Shown: positions 33,840 to 46,410, counted from the stretch's first letter. The stretch is DNA of 64,000 bases from Dryas octopetala (GCA_963921425.1 OY992834.1:19295923-19359922); one strand, 5' to 3'. Notes: generated from the sequence alone by a model not told the origin. Translations and numbers: made by a program.

Positions 33840-34680
33840 ACACGACCTACACTCACTTCTGTGACTCTGATAGAGCCACATCCAGACACACTCACACTCT
33901 CTCTTTCATCGCGACCTCCTTCATCTCGACGATCTCCTTCATCGCTAGGTACTCCTTTCATCGATCTCCTTCTACTCTCTATCTCTCTCTTTTGTTTCTC
34001 ACTCAAGCCCTTACTCCTCTCATCTCTCTCAGCAAAACCTAGGTCATCCTGATATCAGCTCGTCTCTTTTCTCTGCGAATCCTTGGGGTTAGATTTCTTC
34101 CATCTCTCTCTCTCTCTCTCTTCTCTCTTTCTCTTCTTCTTTCACCGTTTCTTTACTTCCCTCCATATCTCTCCTTTTCGCAATCCTTATCTCTCTTTCT
34201 GAAAACCTAGTCAAATCTATATTGCAAGAATTTGAAGCCCTGGTACCTGAGAATAACCTGGAAAGAAAGTGTCGTTCATCATCTCCGGTACCTGCGCCGT
34301 CACCCTGAGCTTCAGGTTACTCATCTATTAATTTCTTATTTATTTTCTTTTAGGTTTTGTTGATACGGCCGGGAACATTGGGGTTTTTCTTTGGGGTTTC
34401 CATACTTCATTTGTTTTTTATTTTTGTGATTCAATTTGGTTTGTGATTTTATTAGTTAATTTTTCTATTTAATACATTTGAGATTACTTTAGGGTTTATG
34501 ACTCTAGGCGTGGGAGGACAGAGGTGGTTCCTGTTGAGATTACTTGCATCCTGTAATTGTTTGATCAATGTTCAGCGGGAACAAGCCAAGTTGAAGACAG
34601 CATTCACAATGGTTATTACAAGTTGAACAATGCCAAGTTGAAGACTGAAAGTTGGCATTGTTGTCTTCACAGGTAAGCTT
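33840..34680 (+). other. Leader exons of the CACTA transcript unit
   Basis: A CT-rich leader (33,880-34,200) is followed by exon-like blocks ending near 34,314 and at 34,675 (CTTCACAG before GTAAGC). They contain duplicated GCCAAGTTGAAGAC words. These probably form the element's own 5' transcript exons. No protein was recognised. Confidence 0.35.
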
Positions 34681-35673
34681 ACATTTTGTTTAATATAAAA
34701 TGTCTTGTTAGATCTAGATTGCTGGGATGATATTTTCATATGTTAATTGTGTAAACTCAAAGTTTAATAATCCTCCACTGGTCCATCTTGCCAAGTTCCC
34801 ATGTTCCTAAGAGGTTGCTTTTACTTTTTGAAGCATTATTCAAATATCCAATGCTACAGCACCAATCAAGTTGTTATGGATCTATTGATATACTCAAGTT
34901 GTTATGGACGTAGAATGAAATCAATTTGGTATTTGTTCATGTCATAGAAAGCATTTGGAGCTAATTTGTTTGGTAAATCAACCCCATGCTATGTAGTGTT
35001 TAAGCTAGAAAGTACTTCATCATCCTAGATTCCAGCGGTAAATCCATTTCTTATTCTTTGCTAGTAAGATAATTATTTGTGAATGATTTTCCAGTCTGAC
35101 CTACAAGTTGAATTCCCATGAAAACAAAATAGCATAATTAATTGGGTAGTAATGACTAGTTCTGTTGTTTGTCTCGTACTTCCCCTAACCAAAATAGGAG
35201 TGAAAAACAAAAGATAAATGTATTATGTATTTTTTTTTTTGTTCAGGTTAGGAATAACCCTGTTGCATTGCTTGCTTTATGCTGGTAGTATTGGGGTTCT
35301 GATGGGTTAGGATCCAATGTAGTATTTGCTCACTCTATTTATACTCTCTAAATTGTGTCGTATTTCACCTATTTCTTTATGGTAGGTTTTTCCTTTTTAA
35401 ATTGTTGAACATTCCCTGTTTGGCTTTCCTCAGGATATGGTTGTTCTTCCTTACAAGGATAGGATTTGACCTTGATGGTAATCGGGTATGTGTAACAATC
35501 TGTAGACCATTTTTTTGTTGTTTACTTGGGTTCAAGTAGGAAAAATGACATGGTTATTATTCATCAGAAAATACAATCTCATATTGTGTATTGTTGTATA
35601 TAACCTTTTAAGTTATATAGGTTAATTGTCTTGTCTGCCGCCTATTGCTGTTACTGTTGCCACTGTGTTCTAG

Positions 35674-35790
35674 AAAGCTACAAAGTGGTCAGAGCGAAAG
35701 GAGGAGGCTGTTGCAGAGCTAACCAAGCTTGCTACAACTAAAAGAATATCCCCTGGTGATTTTACAGAAATATGTCGGACGTTAAAGAAG
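35674..35790 (+). pseudogene. MOR1/XMAP215-type TOG-domain exon, captured (part 1)
   Basis: The exon lies between TTCTAG and GTACTT and encodes 39 residues beginning KATKWSERKEEAVAELTKLA and ending ICRTLKK. This matches a TOG domain of the plant microtubule-associated protein MOR1/GEM1. The host protein binds tubulin and promotes microtubule growth. Here only a fragment is present, open, with both splice signals kept. Confidence 0.8.
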
Positions 35791-35953
35791 GTACTTATTT
35801 ATTTTTAGTTGAACAAACTATTTTCATCTTCCAACCTCAACATTGTCCTTTGTCAATTGCATTTCCAATGTAACAGTACAGCTGATCTACCACATAAATG
35901 ATTTTTTTATCCTCTACAATCCCTTTCTCTCAATGCCTATCTTTTTCCCGCAG

Positions 35954-36072
35954 CTCATAACAGATGTGAACATAGCTATTGCAGTTGAAGCCATCTAAGC
36001 TATTGGAAATCTTGACAAGGGTTTAAGAACTCATTTTTTTGGGAGTTCACATTTCTATTGCCAGGTTTACTT
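35954..36072 (+). pseudogene. MOR1/XMAP215-type TOG-domain exon, captured (part 2)
   Basis: It follows CCCGCAG and continues the same TOG domain directly (LITDVNIAIAVEAI, then AIGNL, then GLRTHF). A TAA stop interrupts it at 35,996-35,998 where a glutamine codon is expected, and a one-base loss shifts the frame near 36,055. The order, spacing and intron between the two parts show genomic (not mRNA-derived) capture. Confidence 0.8.
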
Positions 36073-36789
36073 GTAAGTTTGTTTGCTTACTTTTTACCTT
36101 AGGAAAGGAAGGAGCATTTATTGGTATAATTTGTTCTAAGAATTGTATTACAAATTTTAAACCCTCTCCAATGTTTCAACTGTAAAATCAAAGCTCCTAT
36201 AAAAATCTGTACAAATCAAAGTGATTAAATAAATTGGTGTGTGGTAATTAAAGCATATGGTTACCTTTTTTTCAACTAATTTCCTAATCATTTTTGAGGT
36301 AGATGGTTCTTTACATGTTGAGTTGAGGTTTTGTTTAAGCCCCGATTTGAAAGAATCCATTGAGAGTATGTATAAAGGTCAACTATGATTTTTCTTCCTG
36401 ATGCTATTACTTACATGGTTTCTTTTATATGATATTTTGTAATTTTGATCTATCTGAAGTAATGAATATAGTCCTCTCCCCTGAGGTTGGAGTCTCCACA
36501 ACCAAGAAATTAAGAAACAATATGTTGAGAAAGAAATAACTAAATTCTTTTTACTTTATTCTACATTCTCTTAAGGAGGCCCTTAGAAATTATTATAGAA
36601 GCCTAGTGCTTTATCTAATGACATAACCAAATTCAAAATTTTTGATGTTTAATGATTTATTTTTTCTTATGTTTGTGTAGCAGACAGTTCTCATTCAAGT
36701 GGGTAGTTGTCCTATGAATCAGTTCATTGTGCTGATATAACTTTATTTCTCACATATTATATTTTCTGTTTACTTAATGCAGGGATTAA

Positions 36790-37010
36790 ATATGCAACAA
36801 GGTTTTCAAGAAACTTTCGAAGATGTTTGGTGTTGTCAATACTTTAGGGAAAAAGAACTCTCAAAACATACACATTCAGATTTCTCCTTGTGGTAAAAGT
36901 GCTACTCGGAGTTGTAGGATGAAACCCAATTTAAAAGCAGCTCTAAACCACCCATCTTCTCATTGTATCTCAAATTCTGATACTCAGCTTTTCCACCGAG
37001 TCACTGGTAC
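36790..37010 (+). pseudogene. Unidentified exon-like block in the CACTA element
   Basis: An open stretch with start at 36,823 encodes MFGVVNTLGKKNSQNIHIQI and continues to HRVTG before a GTACAC donor-like site. Codon content is more gene-like than the surroundings. I cannot assign a family. Confidence 0.35.
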
Positions 37011-37109
37011 ACTACCTTTCTTAGCTTCTTTTACTCATTCTGAATTTTTTTTTCTTCTTCTTTTTCTTTATGGAATTACTTGTTTATGGACTATGGTCAT
37101 CTATATTTT

Positions 37110-37131
37110 GTGTGTGTGTGTGTGTGTGTTT
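37110..37131. repeat. (TG)n microsatellite
   Basis: About ten TG dinucleotides inside the 33.5-39.7 kb CACTA element. Confidence 0.85.
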
Positions 37132-37555
37132 TCATAACCAATACATGAATGATGTTGCTTATGTTTTCCTCCCCTGTTAAAAAAATATGCTTGAAAGTGG
37201 CATTTAGATTTGGTTATTTATTTATTGTTTTCAGCCTTGTATTTTACTAACAAGTTCAGTGCCTGAATGTAACCACTCTTTGATATAAGTCCACTCTTTG
37301 ATCAACCTACATGGCAACTCGTTTTCAGCAAGGAAAAAGCAATCGTGTTTTCTTGGTGCCTTACAATTCTGGGTAAAGGTGTTTAGATGATTAACTGATT
37401 TTCTTGAACCTTTTTTATGCCTGCCATTTTTTCATGCATGCTAATTATAGTGATACCCTTTTTGAAAGGTCGCATTGGATGTTGACCATAATTACTGAAG
37501 ATAAACATTGTACTGTTTGCATAAATGTTTACTGAAGATAAACATTGTTTATATG

Positions 37556-37704
37556 TACTCTGAGTCACATTTGGGCAAGAGAATGCCGGCCTATGATGGC
37601 AGGAAAAGCTTATATACAGCTGGGTCATTGCCATTTGATTCAAAGGATTTTTTGGTTAAGTTACCTGAAAAAGATGGTCGTGCTGGGCCATCAGGTTCAA
37701 AGAG
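37556..37704 (+). pseudogene. ARGONAUTE N-domain exon, captured (part 1)
   Basis: Encodes ESHLGKRMPAYDGRKSLYTA, then GSLPFDSKDFLVKLPEKDGR, up to GSKR before the donor GTATTT. This is the well-conserved N-terminal region of plant ARGONAUTE proteins of the AGO1/5/10 clade, the slicer or effector of small-RNA silencing. Only the N-domain is represented; PAZ, MID and PIWI are absent. The frame is open across the exon. Confidence 0.87.
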
Positions 37705-37836
37705 GTATTTTCCCAGTGAGGTGTCACCGTGTCACTGCTTGTTTGTCTTTTTGTTTTTCTTTACGTATTTTTTTATAGTTCTTTCTGGGTTTTGAACTTC
37801 ATTGTATTTGATTGCTCTACTCATTTAAACCTGCAG

Positions 37837-37882
37837 GAAGGATAGAGAGTTTAAGGTGGCTGTCAAATTGGCATCTCTTGTT
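37837..37882 (+). pseudogene. ARGONAUTE N-domain exon, captured (part 2)
   Basis: After the acceptor CCTGCAG the frame continues in phase with KDREFKVAVKLAS, the next AGO segment, then diverges into unrelated sequence near 37,880. The intron phase is conserved across the two parts. Confidence 0.82.
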
Positions 37883-38309
37883 TCTCCTTGCTTAATCAAA
37901 TTATAAGATTAAGCACTATACTTTCTGTTTGCCATCTCTTGTTTCTCCTTGCAGTAAAGAAGGGTTCCATCTGAACCTGCCTTAAAAAACTGGTCAGTAC
38001 CAAAACCACACTTGGCCATTATCATGGTTGTCAAAATTCTGTTTTCTACATGCTATATATTGTTCCTTTCTTATGTAAGCATTCAACTTGTACTAAGTTC
38101 TCTTTTGTTTGTCACTAATAATACATCAAACTTAACCATTCTACTGCATGTCTAATTTCTCTTAACCTTTGAAAAGTTGTCTAGCATTTATTTCCCATGG
38201 TGTTAGTTATGTGAATTTGCAAAAGCTAGCTGCAAGCATTATTTTAGTATGAGCAAGCTTTAAGCTACCTTACTATTGAGCTAATGCAATTTTCCTTTGT
38301 GTTTTCAGT

Positions 38310-38412
38310 GGAGCAAATCAAATTAAGATCAAGCGATGCAGTTACACCAAAGACCAAATTGATGATGTTCGAGAAGAATGGGGTGACTTTGTTAACTTGA
38401 ATTATGTGTAGG
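38310..38412 (+). other. Last exon-like block of the CACTA transcript unit
   Basis: After TTTTCAG an open stretch reads IKIKRCSYTKDQIDDVREEW, then GDFVNLNYV and a stop. It is not recognised. It could be a captured 3' exon or a remnant of an element-encoded protein. Confidence 0.3.
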
Positions 38413-39696
38413 CTTAGGTATATGTGGTGATGGCTGGATGTGCCATTTTGTGGATATTATAGAACTTAGATCAATTAATTTAAATGCTGCCATGCCCATA
38501 TTTTGTAAAGGGAAATAGGGAATTGCATGCCTACTGCCTAGTTTTTTGGAAAAATGCATGCCTAGCCTACTGCCTAATAGTTTTTGTAAAGGGTAGTTTT
38601 AAGTGATGCCTAGCCTAGCTAGCTTAGACATATTTGAAGGAAGGGGTAGTTAGAGATGATGAGATCTCCCCCTAATTTTTGTGATATGACAACTTTTGGG
38701 TCCTTTGAAATATATGACATTTGATGAATGGAATGGATTGTTGAATGAAATGAATCAGTTTAGCTTATCTATGCAGGTAAAATTGGCCACTAAATAAATA
38801 TGCTCTAGATGGTTCAATGGTGTTAACCAATTATATCAGTTTTTTGAAAATAAACCCGATATCAAAACAGGTCACATAACCCTAATTTCGAAATATATTA
38901 GATCAATTCTAATATAAAAACTGAAATGCTATAGAGAATAGATATCTATTTTGGGAAAATAAACTGATACCAATCATAGCTTCGTAATCAATTATACAAT
39001 AAAAACACATATAATAGATGTCTACGATATCATTTTTTATCACCAATACCGATATCTATAAAAATATTTATACCAGTTCCATACTTTTTAAACATATAAT
39101 TCAAATATACGATATCATTTTTAATCACCAATACCGATATCTATAAAAATATTTATACCAGTTCCATACTCATAAAACATTTAATTCACATATACGATAT
39201 CAGTTATTATAAAAAGAACGATATCTATGAGAATATAAATATCATTTTTATATCTTAAACACATATAATTCACATATCAGATATCATTTATGAGAACTAA
39301 TACCGATGTCTATGATACAGTCTATACCAGTTCCGTAATTTAGGAACATATAAGTCTGATCTAAGATATCTGTTCTTATATACAATACAGATGTCTATGG
39401 AAATAATTATACCAGTTATACGACTAAAACCCATATTATTAATATATATGATATCAGTTATAAATATAATACTGATATAATATATTATAAATATATCATT
39501 TATTGCATTTTTAACCATCCAGGAAGGGAAAATATATCGTATTTAAAAAAGGAACTGATTTAAAAACCTCTATAGAGATCAGTTCAAAACTGATATGTAA
39601 ACCAATGAGAATAGATATCACGCTTTCCTATATCGAATTTTAGGGGCCTTAGATATCGGTAAATTACTGATATGTATGAGCTTTTTTGTAGTAGTG

Positions 39697-39953
39697 TCAG
39701 GTATTTCCTTTGGATTTTCTCACCTATAAGGCAAGCTTTTGACCAATGACCAAAGAATAAGAAGGCATAGGATCCTATGTTCTCCATCAGCAGTCCATTT
39801 CCAAGCCTTTGCATCTTCAATACAACCAGTTCAATGTATTTTCCTTGTGGCTTCACTGTAATTACTTAAAATTGAAAGAACTTTTAGACTGGCATCCTCC
39901 ATTACATATAACTCAATAGGTACAAACAACCGAACTGAGGCATATAATTCAAA
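39697..39953 (-). pseudogene. Exon-like block of unknown gene, unit B (right part)
   Basis: Continues the block at 33,480-33,545 after the CACTA insertion and matches 330-587 in unit A. The protein is not recognised. Confidence 0.3.
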
Positions 39954-39958
39954 CACTT

Positions 39959-42900
39959 TGTTAAAGTTAATGCCCTTTTACTTAACTGACCTTATTTTAG
40001 TTGTTAAGCCTTTTGTTAGAGTTTAGTATTTTAATATTACTTTGACTTTTGGTGTATGGTTAATATTAAGCCACATGAGTCCTGGCCATAAAAATATTAA
40101 GCCATATGAGTCTTTTGTGTGTGGCTGGTATATATTATCACTGCAGTTGTTCAAGTCTTTGCAGTTGTGCTAAGTAATTTGATATATATGAAATATTAAG
40201 TGGTGTGAGCTGCGTCAGTTCAGCCCCCAAAACACTCTAATTTTTCTCTTCCCCTGCAACTCTTCTTCAATCTATTGTTTCTATTCTTGAGTGTTTGAAG
40301 GGCAAACCTAAATGCAATATTCAGAAAGATTGTAGGCTCAAAGGCAATCAACAAGTAAATTTCACTGAAGAGCAGGGCAATGAAACAAATATGTTTTATG
40401 CTTGTCAAGCAGCAACGGTGCAAAACAATGACAATGTTTGGTTTCTAGACAGTGGCTGCAACAATCACATGACAGCAAACAAGTCAATTCTATTTGACAT
40501 TGATACCTCAATGGTCTCCCAAGTTAAGATGGGAAATGGGGCATAGTGGAAGCAAGAGGAAAAGGCACACTTGCAATTGAAACAGACAAAGGCATAAAAT
40601 TCATCAAGGATCTGTGGCTGGTTCCATAACTTCAACAAAATCTCGAGTGTTGGGCAACTTACTGAACATGGATACTATATCCACTTTGAAGAGAACTCCT
40701 GCAAGATTTTTGAGAAAGGAGGTACTTGTTAAGCTGTCACAAAGATCAAAATGCAGAAAAACAAAAGCTTCCCTCTATCGTTTCAATACTCTAAACATAT
40801 GGCATTGAAAGTGGATGTTTTGGACAACTCTGGGCTATGGCATAGGAGACTAGGACATTTGAACTTTCAAAGCTTGAAGGACCTATAGCAAAAAGAAATG
40901 GTGCATGGACTACCTGCAATACAAGAAGTGACTGATGTATGTGAAGGTTGTGCACTAGGAAAGCAACATACAGTTCCATTTCCAAAAGGCAAGGCTTGGA
41001 GGGCAAAATCACCTCTGGAACTAGTACACACAGATGTTTGTGGGCCTATGAAAACTCCTACTCAAGCTAGAAATTAATAGGTACTTTCTTACCTTTATAG
41101 ATGACTACACAAGACAAACATGGGTTTATTTCCTAAGACAAAAGTCAGAAGTGTTTGTTGTATTTAAAAAGTTTCAAATGATGGCTGAAAGACAATGTGG
41201 AAAAGTATTAAAAGTCCTAAGAAGTGACAGAGGGGGAGAATATAACTCAAATGAGTTTGGGAAATTCTCTGAAGACATAGGACTTGAAAGGCAATTGACT
41301 GTTGGCTACACTCCACAGCAAAATGGAGTAGCTGAGAGGAGAACAAGACAATTGTAGAAATGGCAAAGTCTATGCTACATGAAAAAGGGGATGCCTCAAT
41401 CTTTTTGGGCTGAAGCAGTGCATACTGCAATTTATGTGTTAAATAGATGCCCAACAAAAGCTGTGGAAGGCATGGCACCCTTTGAAGCATGGAGTAGCAA
41501 GAAACCCTACAATTTGTTTTGCTCTTGTTCCAAAGGAGCTGAGACAAAAACTTGATGAATAAAGTGACAAATGTGTGTTTGTGGGTTATAGCAATCAAAC
41601 AAAGGGCTATAGACTCTACAATCTTAAGAAAAAGAAGATTGTGATCTATAGAGATGTGATCTTTGATGGGAAAGCCTCCTAGCATTGGAAACAAAAGTCA
41701 ATCCAAGGACAATCTGCATAATTCAGAGAAGATGGAGAAAATTCATATGAGGTAGAGCAAGAAACTCCCTTGCAGCAGTCCCTAACTACTAGCCCTCAAT
41801 CAAACTCTCCTACAGCCTCAACTCCTAGTTCAACACCAATAAGAATGAGGAGTTTGAGTGATGTCTATGCAAGCTGCAACTTCTGTGTTGCTGAACCAGA
41901 AAACTTTGAAGAAGCAATCAAAAGTGAAGCCTGGAAGAAATCTATGGAGGAAGAAATCTTTGTTATTGAGAAAAACTCAACTTGGGAATTAGTGGACAGA
42001 CCTAAAGACAATGAAGTCATAGGAGTGAAATGGATTTATAAGACAAAGCTCAACACCTTGATGGTTCCATTCAAAGGAACAAAGCAAGACTTGTAGCAAA
42101 AAGGTACTCGCAACAACCTGGAATTGACTACAATGAGACCTTTGCTTCAGTGACTAGACTTGATACAATCAGGGCATTAATCTCCTTAGCAGCTCAAAAG
42201 GGTTGGTTTCTATACCAAATGGATGTGAAGTCTGCCTTCTTAAATGGAGTCTTGAGTGAAGAGGTCTTTGTACACCAACCTCAAGGTTTTGTTGTAAGAG
42301 GAGAAGATATGAAGGTGTACAAGCTAAGGAAGGCTCTCTATGGCTTGAAACAAGCACCTCGAGTATGGTATGGGAAGATTGATTCCTATTTCATCAAGAA
42401 AGGATTTCAAAGAAGCAAAAATAAGCCAACTCTGTACACAAAGATTGAAGGTAATACTGATATGCTTATTGTCTCTCTTTATGTTGATGATTTAGTATTT
42501 ACTGGAAGTAATAAGAAGTTGATCATGCAATTTAAGAAAGAGATGATGGAAAAATATGAAATGAGTGACTTGGGATTGTTGCATCATTTTTTGGGGATTG
42601 GAATCAGTGAAAATGAGAATGGAACTTTTATCTCTCAAAAGAGAGTCTTGAGATATATTCAAGGTTCAATTGATTTTGGCATTATGTATGAGAAAAATAT
42701 TGAGCCAAAGTACGTTATTTGGATTTTGTGACAGTGATTGGGGAGGTAGTGTAGATGATTTGAAGAGCACGTACTTCTGGATATGCATTCTATTTTGGCA
42801 CAGGTGTATTCTCTTGGGCATCCAAAAAGCAACAAACTGTTGCTCAGTCTACTACAAAGGCAGAGTATGTATCTGCATCTTTGGCAACTTCTCAAGCAAT

Positions 42901-43538
42901 GTGGCTGAGAAGAATCCTAGAAGATTTTGGTGAAAAACAAGGAGAAGCAACTCCAATCTTATGTGATAACAAATCTGCAATAGCTATGACTAAAGATCCT
43001 GTCTACCATAGTCGATCCAAGCACATAGTTATCAAGCATCACTTCACTAGAGATGGAGTGGAGGACAATGAGATTGGTTAAGTATTGCAGAACTGAAGAT
43101 CAAGTTTCAGACATATTCACTAAAGCCTTGTCAAAAGACAAGTTTCAGTACCTCAGAGGACTTCTGGGAGTTAAGCAACAAGGCATTAAGGGGGAGTGTT
43201 AAAGTTAATGCCCTTTTACTTAACCGACCTTATTTTAGTTGTTAAGCCTTTTGTTAGAGTTTAGTATTTTAATATTACTTTGACTTTTGGTGTATGGTTA
43301 ATATTAAACCACATGAGTCTTTTGTGTGTGGCTAGTATATATTATCACTGCAGTTGTTCAAGTCTTTGCAGCTGTACTAAGTAATTTGATATATATGAAA
43401 TATTAAGTGGTGTGAGCTGCGTCAGTTCAGCCCCCAAAACACTCTCTCTAATTTTTCTCTTCCCCTGCAACTCTTCTTCAATCTATTGTTTCTATTCTTG
43501 AGTGTTTGAGTGCAGGTGAGTTAAAGTTAAATCCAGCA
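39959..43538 (+). mobile_element. Copia-2, unit B copy, internally deleted
   Basis: The same insertion as in units A and C: duplication CACTT at 39,954-39,958 and 43,539-43,543. The 5' LTR starts at 39,959 and has no MITE. It breaks off near 40,297 and is joined to late gag, so the primer-binding site, capsid and the first zinc knuckle are lost. The 3' LTR is 43,197-43,538. A second deletion near 42,640 removes about 240 bp of the RT/RNase H junction. It cannot replicate. Confidence 0.92.
40300..43082 (+). pseudogene. Copia-2 protein remnants, unit B
   Basis: Protease (FLDSGCNNHMT) at about 40,440-40,475. Integrase zinc region about 40,830-40,960. Integrase core 41,080-41,350 in two frames; a 4-bp insertion shared with unit C puts stops at about 41,073-41,078. 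Integrase C-terminal part 41,770-42,096. Reverse transcriptase 42,150-42,640 with YVDD at 42,480-42,491. RNase H 42,720-43,130 with frame changes. Confidence 0.85.
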
Positions 43539-44045
43539 CACTTTACACCAGAAGAAAGAAACCACATGTTCACAATCTCAAAAAATTTAAACAGAGGTAA
43601 ATCAAAAGTAAATTCCCTATATGATTTTGGGAGTCTACATGTACATCTAATGCATGGAAAACAAACACTTCTATGAACCTGCATGAGATGCTGGATCAGG
43701 AGGCCGAGCATAAGATCGATTCCTGGATTACACAGCTCTATTTAAAAAACTAAGAATACAAGGAGCAAGTTGAATAAGTTTCTTTGAATAAAGACATGAA
43801 ACAGAATGCATGGTTTTAAACGGTAGATTGGATCCCCTGCCTCATAATTTTTGCCAATCTAAAGTAAAATGTAATATTCATAAACCCTCTTTAAGGAATG
43901 CCTACATACATATACATGACAATATATACATATCAAAACCATCTAAATGCATATCTTACATACACAATACTTACTTTTAGGATTACCAAATTGCAATTCA
44001 CCATATATATATACTCATAATTTAGGTAGCAACACACAAATGTAC

Positions 44046-44227
44046 CTGAATTATGCCATTTATCCTCCAAAAATGCAGATCATCGGGTTGAAGTGCTTCA
44101 ATCTCCTTCCTGACCTCCTTAACTCCCACATTGTGATCAGTGGACAAGCGTTCTGCCACCACCAGATTGTGAAACACTCTCTGGTTGACGACTGCTTGGG
44201 AGTCCCCAAGATTCTCCGCATACAAAA
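44046..44227 (-). pseudogene. PP2C exon fragment, unit B
   Basis: The same 182-bp exon as at 12,091-12,272, with NLGDSQAVV and VAERLSTDHNVGV readable and both splice signals present. It is closer to the unit C copy than to A. Confidence 0.75.
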
Positions 44228-45143
44228 CTACATTTCAAATTTCAGAAATTGTTGTTGTTGAGGCTTTAATGGCATTTGTAATCGTTTCTGTTGTTGTTGT
44301 TGTTGTTGTTGTGGAGATTTTAGTGTTTTGAAAGATTTCTGAAGCCTTTTTTAGAGTGCATCCTATTTAACCCAGATTTTTCTCATTTTCTCCAAGCATC
44401 ATGATACATTTTCCAAGAAGTATTTTCCATGCAATGCTTCAAATTTACAATCTATATATGGAAGGAAACTGAAGCAGCAAGGCAATAGTAATTAAAATAA
44501 CCAGTAATGGTATGAACATATGGAGAGACAAGTTGCTACACATAACCAGGATGAACAGAGGAGATAATTTTGGACATTTGGATAGCTTTTAATGTTGGTC
44601 TTACAACAATTTCAAGTGCATTTTTGGAGCCAGCCAAAGTAGACCATTCCAGGTAACTAGTGAAAGAATGGTTACAAGTTCAAATCCTGAAAAGTTTCAT
44701 GTTTAGATAAGGAAAGAAGTCCATGAACAGCAATCTTTCTCTATCTTTTTAATTTAAATGAATAATAATTTAAATGATTAATAACTAAGTATCTTCGCTT
44801 GACAAAATTTGTCAAAAATAGCTTTTTAAAATTTATGGTCAGAATAATCATAATAAAAAAATATAGTTGTCTTTCTAGTTGAAAATAGTTCTTGATGAAT
44901 TTCCACCAAGATAATCTCCAAAAGCCCTCAATATTATTGTTGAATCCGAATGTGCGGATGTCTTGTATCTAATACATATTGCACAATAGCACTATATAAA
45001 TACTTCTCAAACGTATTATAGAAATCATAGAATAAAGTTACGTCTCTCAAATATTACATGACTGATATTTGTCCTACCATATAGGAAAGAACAATTCCTC
45101 GCAGAGAGTGGCAATGTTAGCCTATTCCCTTGTACATAACAGA

Positions 45144-45773
45144 CTAACTGGTGGTACATATCTCTTCATCTGCAGTTTCAATTAAACTAATGGACTCTTC
45201 AACATCATCATTTGATGGTGTTGATGACCATATTGTTTTTGAATTGTCTTCATCAACTGCCACTGCATTCTCTTGTGGATATAGGAAAGGCTTTGGAGGC
45301 ATATGAAGGCATTCAATTTCTCCTTCAAGCATGTTTACCACTTTGTGCATCGAAATAGGACGGTCACTAGGCTTCATTTGTATGCACCATAACGCAACTA
45401 TAAGCATCTTCTTTGTCATTTTCTTTTCATCCTCTGAGGCATCTTCCATTTCTATTTCTTTTCCTTCACTAAATTGGTCATAAACCCATGAAGGAAAGTA
45501 AATTTGGCTTGAATGGGGTGCAACATCATTCAAATTCTTTCTTTTGCCTGCAATTTCCATCAACAACATTCCAAAACTATAGATGTCGGCTCTGAATGAC
45601 ACACCTCCAATATTTTTGTAAAACAATTCTGGAGCTATGTATCCCATTGTTCCTCTTGCTGCAGTCAAAGTCAAACTGCTATCATCTAATGGGCATAATC
45701 TTGCTAGTCCAAAGTCAGAAATTTTTGGAACAAAATTCTCATCAAGAAGAATGTTGTGAGGCTTGATATCAAA
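45144..45773 (-). pseudogene. LRK10L kinase, C-terminal fragment, unit B
   Basis: About 209 residues from the catalytic loop ([10 protein letters not shown]) through DFG, APE (YIAPELFYK) to the stop. The His of HFD, the ATP-binding lobe, the membrane span and the ectodomain are missing. Homology to unit A ends abruptly at 45,773, where the sequence turns into a hairpin repeat. What remains is still open, so the truncation is recent relative to the divergence of the copies. It cannot be a working kinase. Confidence 0.9.
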
Positions 45774-46410
45774 GTACCCCAACTTTGAAAACTTGACAAA
45801 AAGTATCTTAACTTTTATTTTGTGTCAAAATAGTACCTCCATTAGTTTTTCTGTCAAATAAACTGTTATCTGCTGACGTGGCAGGGATATTTTTGTCTCT
45901 TTTTTCCTAATTTAAAAGATAATAATATTTTTAAAAGAGCAAATTACAATTTAGTACCTTAACTATACACTGACTTTCAACTTAGTACCCCAACTTTGAA
46001 AACTTGACAAAAAAGTAACTCAACTTTCATTTTGTGTCAAAATAGTATCTCTGTTAGTTTTTCTGGTTCATTTGACAAAAAAACTAACGGAGATACTATT
46101 TTGACACAAAATGAAAGTTGAGGTACTTTTTTGTCAGGTTTTCAAAGTTGGGGTACTAAGTTGAAAGTCAGTGTATAGTTAAGGTACTAAATTGTAATTT
46201 GCTCTTTTAAAAATATTATTATCTTTTAAATGTGGGAAAAAAGACAAAAATACTTCTGCCACATCAGCAGATAACGGTTTATTTGACAGAAAAACTAACG
46301 GAGGTACTATTTTGACACAAAATGAAAGTTGAGGTACTTTTTGTCAAGTTTTCAAAGTTGGGGTACTAAGTTGAAAATCAGTGTATAATTGAGGAACTTA
46401 CGGATAATTT
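45774..46410. mobile_element. Foldback/hairpin repeat at the kinase breakpoint
   Basis: Arms of about 290 bp (45,774-46,062 and 46,075-46,366) are close to reverse complements, starting GTACCCCAACTTTG and ending CAAAGTTGGGGTAC. The right side continues to about 46,410 without a left partner, so the left end was lost when the repeat was joined to the kinase. Nothing of the kinase follows on the other side, so this is a rearrangement junction and not a clean insertion. Confidence 0.8.

Larger units (their letters stand above)
33546..39696 (+). mobile_element. CACTA element carrying host gene fragments (Pack-CACTA)
   Basis: A 6,151-bp element with ends CACTACTACAAAAAAGCTCA and TGAGCTTTTTTGTAGTAGTG (perfect inverted repeats in these 20 bases). 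It is flanked by the 3-bp duplication TCA (33,543-33,545 and 39,697-39,699). The empty site is visible in units A (about 330) and C (about 49,695). Subterminal repeats of ACCGATATCTATA type fill the last 900 bp, including units of about 85 bp near 39,030-39,200. No transposase was seen. Inside are exon fragments of a MOR1-like gene, an ARGONAUTE gene and at least two unidentified exons, all on the plus strand. Confidence 0.92.
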
